Shown here piece after piece: positions 1-6,790 of a DNA stretch of 8,497 nucleotides (position 1 is the first letter of the stretch; the number at the start of each line of letters is the position of its first letter). The position numbers and the translations under genes are program-made. Source of the DNA: an uncultured Spirochaetaceae bacterium (GTDB taxonomy: Bacteria > Spirochaetota > Spirochaetia > Treponematales > Treponemataceae); contig CADBRC010000036.1 of the NCBI GenBank assembly GCA_902796985.1, forward strand, positions 1 to 8,497, read 5' to 3'. The notes beneath the pieces are model-generated. The model ran no database searches and was not told where the DNA came from. It worked only from the letters and a program-made list of their open reading frames with translations.

Positions 1-1851
1 ATTCCGTACCGTCGAAAGGCGGTGGGCTATGACGAAGACCGTCCGCCCTTCCATGAGGGAGTCCATGCCCTTCTCTATGAGGGCTTCCGTCCGCGTGTCG
101 ATGGAACTGGTTGCCTCGTCCAGAATCAGGACGGGCGGATCGGCGACTGCGGCCCGCGCGATGGCGAGGAGCTGCCTCTGTCCCTGACTCAAGTTGCCCC
201 CGTCGCCGGAGATGACCGTATCGTAGCCTTTCTCCAGGTGGCGGATGAAGTAGTCCGCATTGGCGAGCTTTGCGGCGGCGATGATTTGCGACTCGCTTGC
301 CTCCAGGTTGCCGTATCGGATGTTGTCACGGATGGTGCCGGTGAACAGGTGGGTGTCCTGCAGTACCATGCCGAGCGAACGGCGGAGGTCGTCCTTCTTT
401 ATGTCTTTGAGCGGGATTCCGTCGTAAGTGACCGTCCCCTTGCCTTCGTCGATGTCGTAGAAACGGGTCAGCAGGTTCGTTATCGTTGTCTTGCCTGAGC
501 CGGTTGAGCCGACGAGGGCAATCTTTTCGCCCGGTTTTGCGTGCAGGTCTATGTTGTGCAAGACTTCTTTGCCGGGAACGTAGCTGAAGGACACGCCCCT
601 GAAGTCCACGTCTCCGCGCAGTTTGACGAGGGAGAAGCCGTCGTTGTCGGCATACGTACCGCCTGCGCCCAGACTGGCGGCCATGTCCTTGGGGACCCGC
701 CATGCCCACTCGCCGGTCTGCGCATAGGACTGGACCAGGTGGGCCTTGCCGTCGGAAGCTGCTGCGGGCAGGGTTTCGCTCGCGTTGACCAAAGTCACGT
801 TTCCTTCGTCTGTTTCGTTTTCCTCATCGATGCAGGCGAAAATCCGCTCCGCACCGGCGAGGGCATTCAGGATGCCGTTGAACTGCTGGCTCATCATGGA
901 GATGGGGCGGGTGAAGCCCCGGGTATACTGGAGGAAGGCTGCAATGGAGCCAAGGTCCAGCATGCCCCGTATGATCATCATCGCCCCGGCTATTGCGACG
1001 AGGGCGTACTGTATGTGGCCGATGTTGTTGGACACGGGAGCGAGGATATTCGCAAAGGTGTTGGCCCGTGTGCCCGCTTCGCAGAGTGCATCGTTCCGCC
1101 TGGCGAACTCGCGGATGACTTCCTTTTCGTGGTTGAACACCTTGACGACCCGCTGCCCTTCAATCAGCTCCTCGATGTATCCGTTGACCTTGCCGATTGC
1201 GGCCTGCTGGTCTCGGAATGCCCGTGCGCTCTTCTTGCCGACCGTCGCTACGACGAACATCAGGAGGGCAATCGTCACGATGACGAGCAGGGTCAGGAGG
1301 GGGCTTGTCACGAGCATCATGATGAAGACCGCCGTGACGCTTATCAGGCTGGAGAAGAGCTGCGGCAGGCTCTGGCTCATCATGTCGCGCAGGGTATCCG
1401 TGTCGTTGGTGAACAGGGACATCAGCTCGCCGTGGGTGTGTCCGTCGTAGTAGCGCATGGGAAGCCGCTCCAGTTCGTCGAACAGGTCTTTCCGTATCCG
1501 GTACAGGGTACGGGTAGAGACGTGGAGCATCAGGCGGGAGTTCACCCAGGTCGCCAGTGCCCCGGAGACGAAGATGATGACCATGAGGGCTATCAGGCGG
1601 AGGAAGGGGAAGAAGTCTGCAAAGACAATCTGCTCCCCCGCGCTTGCCCGTTCGTACAGGGGTACGATGTAGTCGTTTATCGCGGGCTTGAGCAGGGAGT
1701 CGCAGGCGACCGTCGCCCCGGAGCTGACGATGACCGCCAGCAGTACGAAGAAAAGATGCAGCCTGTAGGCGGCAAGATAGGAGAATATCCTCTTTATTGT
1801 CCGTGCGGTGTTCTTCGGCTTTGCCGTACCGCGCATTTCCATTCTTGGCAT
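1..1851 (-). CDS. ABC exporter half-transporter, ATPase-competent subunit (partial, C-terminus off the left edge)
   Basis: Inner-membrane half-transporter of the multidrug/lipid exporter type. 617 residues lie in the window, and the frame stays open to base 1 in the segment after the H-loop, so roughly 30-40 residues are missing. An exporter membrane domain with about six helices (near 31-50, 82-103, 163-181, 185-204, 270-295, 300-320) is followed by the nucleotide-binding domain from about 412. Visible motifs are Walker A GSTGSGKT (448-455), Q-loop Gln498, signature LSQGQ (554-558, non-canonical), Walker B with catalytic Glu579, and H-loop His610. The 60-residue linker between the domains (about 350-410, containing GEWAW) is, from memory, usual in this LmrD/BmrD-like clade. 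The ATG at 1851 follows GGGGAGG at good spacing. The gene lies 15 bp after its partner and is certainly co-transcribed with it. The exported substrate cannot be told from sequence. Confidence 0.95.
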   Translation of the reverse strand, partial: MPRMEMRGTAKPKNTARTIKRIFSYLAAYRLHLFFVLLAVIVSSGATVACDSLLKPAINDYIVPLYERASAGEQIVFADFFPFLRLIALMVIIFVSGALATWVNSRLMLHVSTRTLYRIRKDLFDELERLPMRYYDGHTHGELMSLFTNDTDTLRDMMSQSLPQLFSSLISVTAVFIMMLVTSPLLTLLVIVTIALLMFVVATVGKKSARAFRDQQAAIGKVNGYIEELIEGQRVVKVFNHEKEVIREFARRNDALCEAGTRANTFANILAPVSNNIGHIQYALVAIAGAMMIIRGMLDLGSIAAFLQYTRGFTRPISMMSQQFNGILNALAGAERIFACIDEENETDEGNVTLVNASETLPAAASDGKAHLVQSYAQTGEWAWRVPKDMAASLGAGGTYADNDGFSLVKLRGDVDFRGVSFSYVPGKEVLHNIDLHAKPGEKIALVGSTGSGKTTITNLLTRFYDIDEGKGTVTYDGIPLKDIKKDDLRRSLGMVLQDTHLFTGTIRDNIRYGNLEASESQIIAAAKLANADYFIRHLEKGYDTVISGDGGNLSQGQRQLLAIARAAVADPPVLILDEATSSIDTRTEALIEKGMDSLMEGRTVFVIAHRLSTVRN

Positions 1852-1858
1852 ATCGTTT

Positions 1859-1865
1859 CCTCCCC
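1859..1865 (-). promoter_or_regulatory. Strong ribosome binding site of the second ABC gene
   Basis: On the minus strand GGGGAGG is followed by a 7-base spacer and ATG at 1851. It fills most of the 15-bp gap after the upstream stop codon. It contrasts with the first ABC gene, which has no Shine-Dalgarno sequence. Confidence 0.85.
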
Positions 1866-1866
1866 G

Positions 1867-3609
1867 CTAGTTCTGGGACTGCTGGGAGTCATAAACCTCC
1901 CGGTAAATGGCGTTGGAGGCGAGAAGCTCCTCATGGGTTCCCGCTCCGGCTATCCTTCCGCCGTCCATCACATAGATGATGTCCGCGTCCTGCACCGACG
2001 TGATTCTCTGCGCTATGATTATCTTTGTCGTCTCGGGCAGGGAGTTCCGCAAAGCCTTGCGGATCCGCGCGTCCGTCGCCGTGTCCACTGCGCTCGTGCT
2101 GTCGTCCAGAATCAAGATCTTGGGCTTTTTGAGCAGGGCGCGGGCAATGCAGAGCCGCTGCTTCTGGCCGCCTGACAGGTTCACGCCCCCCTGTCCCAGG
2201 TCGCTGTCATAGCCCTTGGGCAGTGCGGACACGAACTCGTCTGCGTCTGCTGCGATGCATGCGGCCTTCAGCTCTTCGTCGTTTGCCCGCGCGTTGCCCC
2301 ACTTGAGGTTGTCCCGCACCGTACCCGAGAAGAGCACGTTTTTCTGGAGGACGACTGACACGCTGTTGCGCAGGGCCGTGAGCTCGTATTCCCGTACGTC
2401 CGTTCCGCCGACGGAGACGCTTCCGGACATCACGTCATAGAGGCGGGGGATCATCGACACGAGCGTCGTCTTGGACGAGCCCGTACCTCCGATGATGCCG
2501 ACGACCGAGCCTGAGTCTATATGCAGGTTGATGCCGTTCAGCACCGCCTTGTCCGCATCGCCTGAATAGGAGAAGGTTACGTCCTTGAAGTCTATGGAAC
2601 CGTCGGGAACTTCCGTGACCGCCTTCCCGTCCCGGGCTGCAGGGTTCTGGATCTCCGGGACTTCGTCCAGCACCTCCAGAATCCTGTTGATGCTTGCACG
2701 GGAAAGCACGAGCATGACAAAAATCATGGAAAGGATCATCAGCGACATGAGGATCTGCGTGATGTAGGTGATGAAGCTTATCAGCTGCCCGGTCTGCATG
2801 TCCCCGAAGACAATCATCCTGCCGCCGAAGAAAAGGGCGGCGATGATGCAGGCGTAGACGACCAGCTGCATGACGGGACCGTTCAGTATGACGACCTTCT
2901 CCGCCCTGACCTGCAGGTCCCTGAGCGTGGATGCTGACGTGTCGAACTTCTTGCCTTCGTAGCTGGTGCGGACAAAGCTTTTGACAACGCGGATTGCTAT
3001 CAGGTTCTCCTGCACTTTGCTGTTCAGGTCATCGTACTGGGCGAGCATCGCGCGGAAACGGGGATAGCATATTCTGATGATGATTCCCAGAATCAGTGCG
3101 AGGAAGGGGATGGCGACGAAAAAGACCGTCGAAAGGCGGAGGTTTATGGTGCATGCCATCACCGTGCCGGAGACCAGCATTATCGGTGCGCGGAAGCAGA
3201 TGCGGATGAGCATCTGGTAGGTGTTCTGCACGTTGGTCACATCAGTAGTCAGGCGGGTGACGAGCGAGGAGGTGGAGAAGTGGTCCACGTTGCCGAAGGA
3301 GAACTCCTGCACCTTCCGGAACAAATTGCGCCTGAGGTTGCGGGCGAATCCCAGCGAGGCAACAGCCCCGAACCGTGCCCCGAGTGTACCGAAGCAGAGT
3401 GATACGAAGGCCAGTGCGACCATCATTGCACCGACCCGGAGCACGTAGGCGAGGTCCCCGCCCGCTATGCCGTCATCGATAATCCGGGCCATCAGGAGGG
3501 GGATAATCACTTCCATGACCACCTCTCCAATCATCGTTACGGGGGTCAGCAGGGAGTAGAGCTTGTACTTGCCCTCAAGCCCCCAGGTGAGTTTTCTCAG
3601 TGAAGACAT
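1867..3609 (-). CDS. ABC exporter half-transporter, degenerate-site subunit
   Basis: 580-residue half-transporter that pairs with the next gene to form a heterodimeric exporter of the LmrCD/BmrCD/TM287-288 type in the inner membrane. Membrane helices lie near 18-41, 55-77, 133-153, 157-179, 243-265 and 275-302; the ATPase domain starts near 338. Walker A is GGTGSSKT (374-381), Q-loop Gln422, signature LSGGQ canonical (478-482). Walker B reads LDDSTSAVD, so the catalytic Glu is Asp503, and the H-loop reads IAQR, so His is Gln534. Both changes are the known hallmarks of the non-hydrolysing site in such pairs. The start at 3609 is fixed by an in-frame TAG at 3613-3615, two codons upstream. No Shine-Dalgarno sequence precedes it, and the promoter predicts transcription starting on the ATG. 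Full length for the family. Substrate unknown; drug or lipid export are possibilities. Confidence 0.96.
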   Translation of the reverse strand: MSSLRKLTWGLEGKYKLYSLLTPVTMIGEVVMEVIIPLLMARIIDDGIAGGDLAYVLRVGAMMVALAFVSLCFGTLGARFGAVASLGFARNLRRNLFRKVQEFSFGNVDHFSTSSLVTRLTTDVTNVQNTYQMLIRICFRAPIMLVSGTVMACTINLRLSTVFFVAIPFLALILGIIIRICYPRFRAMLAQYDDLNSKVQENLIAIRVVKSFVRTSYEGKKFDTSASTLRDLQVRAEKVVILNGPVMQLVVYACIIAALFFGGRMIVFGDMQTGQLISFITYITQILMSLMILSMIFVMLVLSRASINRILEVLDEVPEIQNPAARDGKAVTEVPDGSIDFKDVTFSYSGDADKAVLNGINLHIDSGSVVGIIGGTGSSKTTLVSMIPRLYDVMSGSVSVGGTDVREYELTALRNSVSVVLQKNVLFSGTVRDNLKWGNARANDEELKAACIAADADEFVSALPKGYDSDLGQGGVNLSGGQKQRLCIARALLKKPKILILDDSTSAVDTATDARIRKALRNSLPETTKIIIAQRITSVQDADIIYVMDGGRIAGAGTHEELLASNAIYREVYDSQQSQN

Positions 3610-3615
3610 GCGCTA

Positions 3616-3644
3616 ACTATATCAGATTGGGCAGGGACTGGCAA
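3616..3644 (-). promoter_or_regulatory. Sigma70-type promoter of the ABC exporter operon
   Basis: On the minus strand the -35 TTGCCA (3639-3644) and the -10 TATAGT (3616-3621) are separated by exactly 17 bp, and each differs from consensus by one base. Transcription would start about 7 bases past the -10, at or beside 3609, the A of the ATG. It sits in the 47-bp gap between the outer-membrane protein gene and the ABC gene, so the exporter need not depend on upstream genes. No terminator was seen in the gap. Confidence 0.7.
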
Positions 3645-3656
3645 TCAAAAACGACG

Positions 3657-4214
3657 TCAGAACCAGAAGCGCACACCCAGGGTCACCGGGGTGTTGATGC
3701 GGAAGATGAAGCCGTCCCTTTCGGCGAAGACGACGCCCGGCTCTACCGTTACCTGGGCGTACGCCTCCACGACGTTTGCGAGCATGGTGTCCAGGCCGGC
3801 GAAGACCCGGGGGGCAACGAACAGGCCCTTGGACTGCTTGTGGTCGCCCGAATCAATCTCGTTCATGTAGAGGAGGGTCGCGCCGGGGCCGCAGTAGAAG
3901 TTGAACACGGAGTAGCCTATCTGGATGTCTGCCAGCCAGACATCGGCGGAAGCCCCGCCTCCGCTTACCTGTCCGTCGGTAAGCTGCATTTTTGCGCCCA
4001 TGATGAGGGGAAGCTTGTCGGATTTGAATGTCAGCCCCAGCATGATGGGAAGCCCTTCGCCTGTGTGCGGCGAATTGGATGGGGAATACTCAAGCAGGGC
4101 AGGTGTGATGCCCCCTTCTACTCCTATGCCTGTCCCGGCATGGAGCTTCACGGGAAAAGCAGCGGTGAGCAAAAGGATGAGAAAAGCAAGGAGCCTGCCC
4201 CGGGAAAAGGTCAT
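3657..4214 (-). CDS. Secreted outer-membrane beta-barrel protein, function unknown
   Basis: 185 residues. A signal peptide is clear: basic residues at 5-7, a hydrophobic core at about 8-20, and a likely cleavage after KLHA (residue 26). The mature part is rich in Gly and alternating hydrophobic/polar residues that suit membrane beta-strands (for example 56-63, 90-102, 150-163, 168-183). It ends VRFWF, the C-terminal aromatic residue expected of a barrel recognised by the BAM machinery. Its size would suit a small barrel of about 8 strands. The ATG at 4214 overlaps the stop of the upstream SpoA-domain gene as ATGA, with a modest AGGA seven bases ahead, so translation is probably coupled. I do not recognise a named family. 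Small outer-membrane barrels of this general kind occur in Treponema, but the role (pore, adhesin, structural) is open. Confidence 0.82.
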   Translation of the reverse strand: MTFSRGRLLAFLILLLTAAFPVKLHAGTGIGVEGGITPALLEYSPSNSPHTGEGLPIMLGLTFKSDKLPLIMGAKMQLTDGQVSGGGASADVWLADIQIGYSVFNFYCGPGATLLYMNEIDSGDHKQSKGLFVAPRVFAGLDTMLANVVEAYAQVTVEPGVVFAERDGFIFRINTPVTLGVRFWF

Positions 4215-4735
4215 TTCGTCGTCCTGGGCGAGAGGTTCGTAAGCTTGACCGTGGCGACGCCGGCTTTCTCACCCAGCACGCCTTTGGCGAAGAGTCTTCC
4301 GTCTACGAAAACCTTTACTTCTTCGCTGATCTTGCGGTCCAGCTCCACTACGTCTCCCTCTTTGAGCTTGTCTATATCGATGGTCTTCTTCAGGCAGCTG
4401 CCGTAGGAGACCTGTATGCGCTTGGGAGAGCATGCGTTGACCTGTGCGAGAATCTGGGCAGAGTGAGCCTTGCGGGCAGCAATCTTCTGCGCCCGTATCT
4501 GTGCAGCCGCATCCGTACCCGACCCGGCGGCGGGCTTGATTATGCCGCCATTGCCAGCTTTCGGGGGAGCTTTCACCCCCTTCTCAAAAACGGTATCGAC
4601 TTCGACCTGCGAAAGGACCATGTTCGCGGGGGGTGTCCCCCGCTCGTTTTCATCGTTGTCCTTGTGGACGTTGCTGAAAACCGTCAGCATGCGGCTCAGC
4701 TCGTCCTGCGATATCATAACCTTCTCTTCTGCCAT
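4211..4735 (-). CDS. FliM/FliN-family (SpoA domain) protein with two EIDALL-like motifs
   Basis: 174 residues, cytoplasmic, no signal peptide. The C-terminal part (about 104-168) is a SpoA domain like that of FliN/FliM/FliY and type III secretion C-ring proteins; the KLKEGDVVELDRKISEEV stretch (124-140) and VDGRLFAKG are diagnostic. The N-terminus has ISQDELSRML (8-17) and again LSQVEVDTVF (41-50). Both resemble the LSQxEIDALL motif with which FliM binds phosphorylated CheY. A charged, Ala-rich linker (about 51-100) separates them from the SpoA domain. I chose the ATG at 4735 because GAGGGG lies about 8 bases upstream; starting at 4837 would overlap the DUF763 gene and add non-family sequence. 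The protein is longer than a minimal FliN and far shorter than FliM. It is not beside other flagellar genes here, so it may be an auxiliary switch-complex protein rather than the main FliN. Confidence 0.85.
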   Translation of the reverse strand: MAEEKVMISQDELSRMLTVFSNVHKDNDENERGTPPANMVLSQVEVDTVFEKGVKAPPKAGNGGIIKPAAGSGTDAAAQIRAQKIAARKAHSAQILAQVNACSPKRIQVSYGSCLKKTIDIDKLKEGDVVELDRKISEEVKVFVDGRLFAKGVLGEKAGVATVKLTNLSPRTTK

Positions 4736-4766
4736 ATAAGAATCCCCTCTTCTTTGTATCGGAATT

Positions 4767-4795
4767 TTTATAGGCCGGGGCAAGTATTTTGCCAT
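4767..4795 (-). promoter_or_regulatory. Possible weak promoter of the SpoA/outer-membrane gene pair
   Basis: On the minus strand ATGGCA (4790-4795, four of six matching the -35 consensus) is 17 bp from TATAAA (4767-4772, five of six). It lies in the 68-bp gap after the DUF763 gene and would give a leader of about 25 bases holding the GAGGGG ribosome site. Read-through from the DUF763 gene is the alternative, because no terminator is visible. Confidence 0.4.
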
Positions 4796-4803
4796 TGTCG
4801 TCG

Positions 4804-6138
4804 TCAAGAGCATCCGCCCACCGTCCTGCCGCCCCACTCGTGGGAGTGCGCTTTCTCCCGTTCAATCGTCTTGTCGAAGTCCGCCTCCGGGGAGCAGTTC
4901 GCTTCTATCTCAAGCGCGGTTGTGTGCAGGCGGCGGAGGCAGTCGCTCTTGTCCTTGTAGCCCATCCGGGACTTCTCCACCGCGTCTCCGAGGATGCGGA
5001 TGGACTCGTCGTAAACCCTCGTGGGGACGGGAAAGGGGTGGCCGTCCTTGCCCCCGTGGGCGAAGCTGAAGCGGGCGGGGTCGCGGAAGCGGGAAGGCGT
5101 ACCGTAAATCACTTCGCTGACGAGGGCGAGCGACTGGAGGGTCCGGGGGCCAAGGCCGGGGGTGAGCAGGAGGCCCTCGAAGTCCTTGTTCTGCCCGTCG
5201 TAGGCCGTGGCCAGCACTGCCCCGAGCCGCTTCAAATCTACATCCTCCGCCTTCAGCTGGTGACGGGCGGGCATGGTCAGGTTGCGCGAGTTTTCTTCTA
5301 TATAGTAATTGTCCGGATGCTGATTGTCCGGGCTGCCGGTCGTGACAGGTCCCGCGCCTGTCCGTTCTGCGGGGAGCGGGGCCGCGGGCGGGCCGCCGGG
5401 GGAGGGGAAGAGGCTCAGCTGGATTCCGTCTTCCTTTACCGCCCGGGAGACCTCGCCCAGAATCCTGTCAGGCTGCTCATTGCTTATGGAAAGGATGGAC
5501 GAGCGGGTGGGGGCGGCTTCCCTGTCCGTCAGGTTCAGGAGGAGGCCCCGGTTCTCTCCCGTCACACCGGTATGAGGTTCCTCGACGAATGACTTGAGGC
5601 TTTCGGAGCACCAGTGGTAGCGGCGGGCCGTTTTGGACTGCGTGTTCATACCCTGCTGGACCACCGCCCAGTCTCCCTCGTCGGAGAGGATGAAGTTGTG
5701 CTGGTAGAGCTGGAAGCCGTCCTGCACTGCTGTCCCGTCCACCTTGGCGCAAAGCTTGCTCGCCCTGACCAGCGCGTTCCCGTCCAAACCGGTCGCGTCC
5801 CCCAGGTAGAGCAGCTCCTCCGGGGTCTTTCTGGAATATTTGCCCCGGCCGCCGCAGACGCAGAGGCCGAACTCCCGTGCGCGCGGGTTGATTCCCCGCT
5901 TGAGGGCGTACATGACGCTCGTCGTGATGCCGCTGGAATGCCAGTCCATCCCCAGCACGGAGCCGAGGCTCTGGAACCAGAGGGGGTCGCTCAGGCGGCG
6001 GAGGACTTCTTTCTTGCCGTATTCGATGAGAAGGGCCTCTACGATTTGTGTGCCCAGCAGCATCATCCGGTCGGCAAGCCAGCGGGGGACGGTACCGACG
6101 TGCAGGGGCAGGTCGGCGTAACCGGTCCTTTTTATCAC
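4804..6138 (-). CDS. DUF763 protein, probably DNA-associated, function unknown
   Basis: 444 residues from a GTG start. The N-terminus (RTGYADLPLHVGTVPRWL, then DPLWFQSLGS, DWHSSGITT at 65-73, GGRGKYSRKTPEE at 97-108) is the conserved core of DUF763, a family found in archaea and bacteria with no established activity. Also conserved-looking are GDWAVVQQGMN (155-164), ARRYHW (171-176) and FAHGGKDGHPFPV (359-371). LLLTPGLGPRTLQSLALV (323-340) reads like a helix-hairpin-helix DNA-binding element. QLSLF (240-244), just before a Pro/Gly-rich linker (245-290), matches the bacterial sliding-clamp binding consensus. The last 25 residues are charged and may be disordered. The GTG is set by the family start and by GGAG five bases ahead. 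It overlaps the flavin reductase stop as GTGA, so the two are probably translated together. A role in DNA replication or repair is my inference only. Confidence 0.9.
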   Translation of the reverse strand: MIKRTGYADLPLHVGTVPRWLADRMMLLGTQIVEALLIEYGKKEVLRRLSDPLWFQSLGSVLGMDWHSSGITTSVMYALKRGINPRAREFGLCVCGGRGKYSRKTPEELLYLGDATGLDGNALVRASKLCAKVDGTAVQDGFQLYQHNFILSDEGDWAVVQQGMNTQSKTARRYHWCSESLKSFVEEPHTGVTGENRGLLLNLTDREAAPTRSSILSISNEQPDRILGEVSRAVKEDGIQLSLFPSPGGPPAAPLPAERTGAGPVTTGSPDNQHPDNYYIEENSRNLTMPARHQLKAEDVDLKRLGAVLATAYDGQNKDFEGLLLTPGLGPRTLQSLALVSEVIYGTPSRFRDPARFSFAHGGKDGHPFPVPTRVYDESIRILGDAVEKSRMGYKDKSDCLRRLHTTALEIEANCSPEADFDKTIEREKAHSHEWGGRTVGGCS

Positions 6139-6701
6139 TCTGCTCCGCCTATCGCCTTGCCGTCGGAGAATGCCTTGCCCACGACCTCGCCGAGGACGTT
6201 GTAGTTGTGGCCCACCGGGTCATAGCAGATGGGGCGGAGCTTGGCCGCGTCAATCTTGCCGTCGGTAAGGACGGACTCATCGGCGGAGACGTTGATGATG
6301 TTGCCCACGATGTAGTCACCGTCGTCCCCCATGCTGTCGAGCTCGCATTCCAGCACCATCGGCAGCTCGTTTATGACGGGCGCGTCTACGAACTTGGACT
6401 TGCTGACGGTCATTCCCGCCTTCCCGAGCTTGTCCGGCTCCTTGTTCCCGCTGACGATGCCGAAGTAGTCGCACTCCTTGACGTGCGCAGCGTCCGCCAT
6501 GCTGACGGTGAATGCCTTGCGGGCGGCGATGTTCCTGGTCGTCTTGTGGCTCTTGTCCAGGCATATCCCGATCTGGTTGGTGTCGTGGATTCCGCCCCAG
6601 GCAGCATTCATTGCGTCGGGCTTCCCGTCCTCGTCATAGGTCGCTATGATAAGCACCGGCATGGGATACATGTAGGTCTGCTTTCCAAAATCTTTCTTCA
6701 T
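6135..6701 (-). CDS. Flavin reductase-family protein (flavoredoxin-like, FMN-binding split barrel)
   Basis: 188 residues, soluble and cytoplasmic. The pattern MYPMPVLIIATYDEDGKPD, MNAAWGGI (31-38), ICLDKSHKT (46-54), FTVSMAD (64-70), CDYFGIVSGNK (77-87) and VGNIINVSADESVL (132-145) is that of the flavin reductase-like/flavoredoxin family, which binds FMN and either reduces flavin with NAD(P)H or carries electrons. The physiological partner is not known. I chose the second of two adjacent ATGs (6701) because GGAGG lies six bases upstream of it; the first (6704) leaves only three bases. Starting at 6731 would put the ribosome site inside the gene. It is the first gene of an operon with DUF763 and has a good promoter of its own. 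A redox link to the DUF763 protein is possible but not shown by the sequence. Confidence 0.92.
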   Translation of the reverse strand: MKKDFGKQTYMYPMPVLIIATYDEDGKPDAMNAAWGGIHDTNQIGICLDKSHKTTRNIAARKAFTVSMADAAHVKECDYFGIVSGNKEPDKLGKAGMTVSKSKFVDAPVINELPMVLECELDSMGDDGDYIVGNIINVSADESVLTDGKIDAAKLRPICYDPVGHNYNVLGEVVGKAFSDGKAIGGAE

Positions 6702-6720
6702 CATAAACCTCCGCTTTTGT

Positions 6721-6737
6721 AACTGTCTCATTCAGTT
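6721..6737. repeat. Inverted repeat over the start region of the flavin reductase promoter
   Basis: AACTG and CAGTT are perfect 5-bp inverted arms with a 7-bp spacer. They cover the downstream part of the -10 box (6734-6739) and the predicted transcription start near 6727. It could be an operator half-site pair or a small hairpin at the RNA 5' end. The arms are short, so chance is possible. Confidence 0.35.
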
Positions 6738-6762
6738 TAGCAGATTACGCGGGCCTTGTCAT
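6734..6762 (-). promoter_or_regulatory. Promoter of the flavin reductase-DUF763 operon
   Basis: On the minus strand the -35 ATGACA (6757-6762, five of six) is 17 bp from TAAACT (6734-6739, four of six). The -10 is preceded by TGC, which makes it an extended -10. The predicted start near 6727 gives a leader of about 25 bases carrying GGAGG before the ATG at 6701. Confidence 0.6.
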
Positions 6763-6790
6763 GCGCCCCGGGCCGCTCCGGCAGGGCGTG

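Noticed and set aside
541..2175. Long plus-strand open frame of 544 codons opposite the ABC genes
   Set aside because: It runs antisense across two clearly conserved ABC transporter genes and the gap between them, has no recognisable motif, and is the usual by-product of G+C-rich coding sequence on the other strand.
8..3139. Exact 15-base repeat at 8-22 and 3125-3139
   Set aside because: Both copies encode Arg-Leu-Ser-Thr-Val on the minus strand, one in the H-loop region and one in a membrane domain. The identity is short and best explained by chance and shared codon preference.
3600..4406. Plus-strand open frame of 268 codons over the outer-membrane and SpoA genes
   Set aside because: It is antisense to two genes supported by a signal peptide, a conserved domain and an ATGA overlap, and has no domain of its own.
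4736..4837. Longer SpoA protein starting at 4837
   Set aside because: It would overlap the end of the DUF763 gene and has no good ribosome site, whereas GAGGGG stands correctly before the ATG at 4735.
4789..5592. Plus-strand open frames opposite the DUF763 gene
   Set aside because: They are antisense to a conserved family; the translations are Ala/Gly/Arg-rich and featureless.
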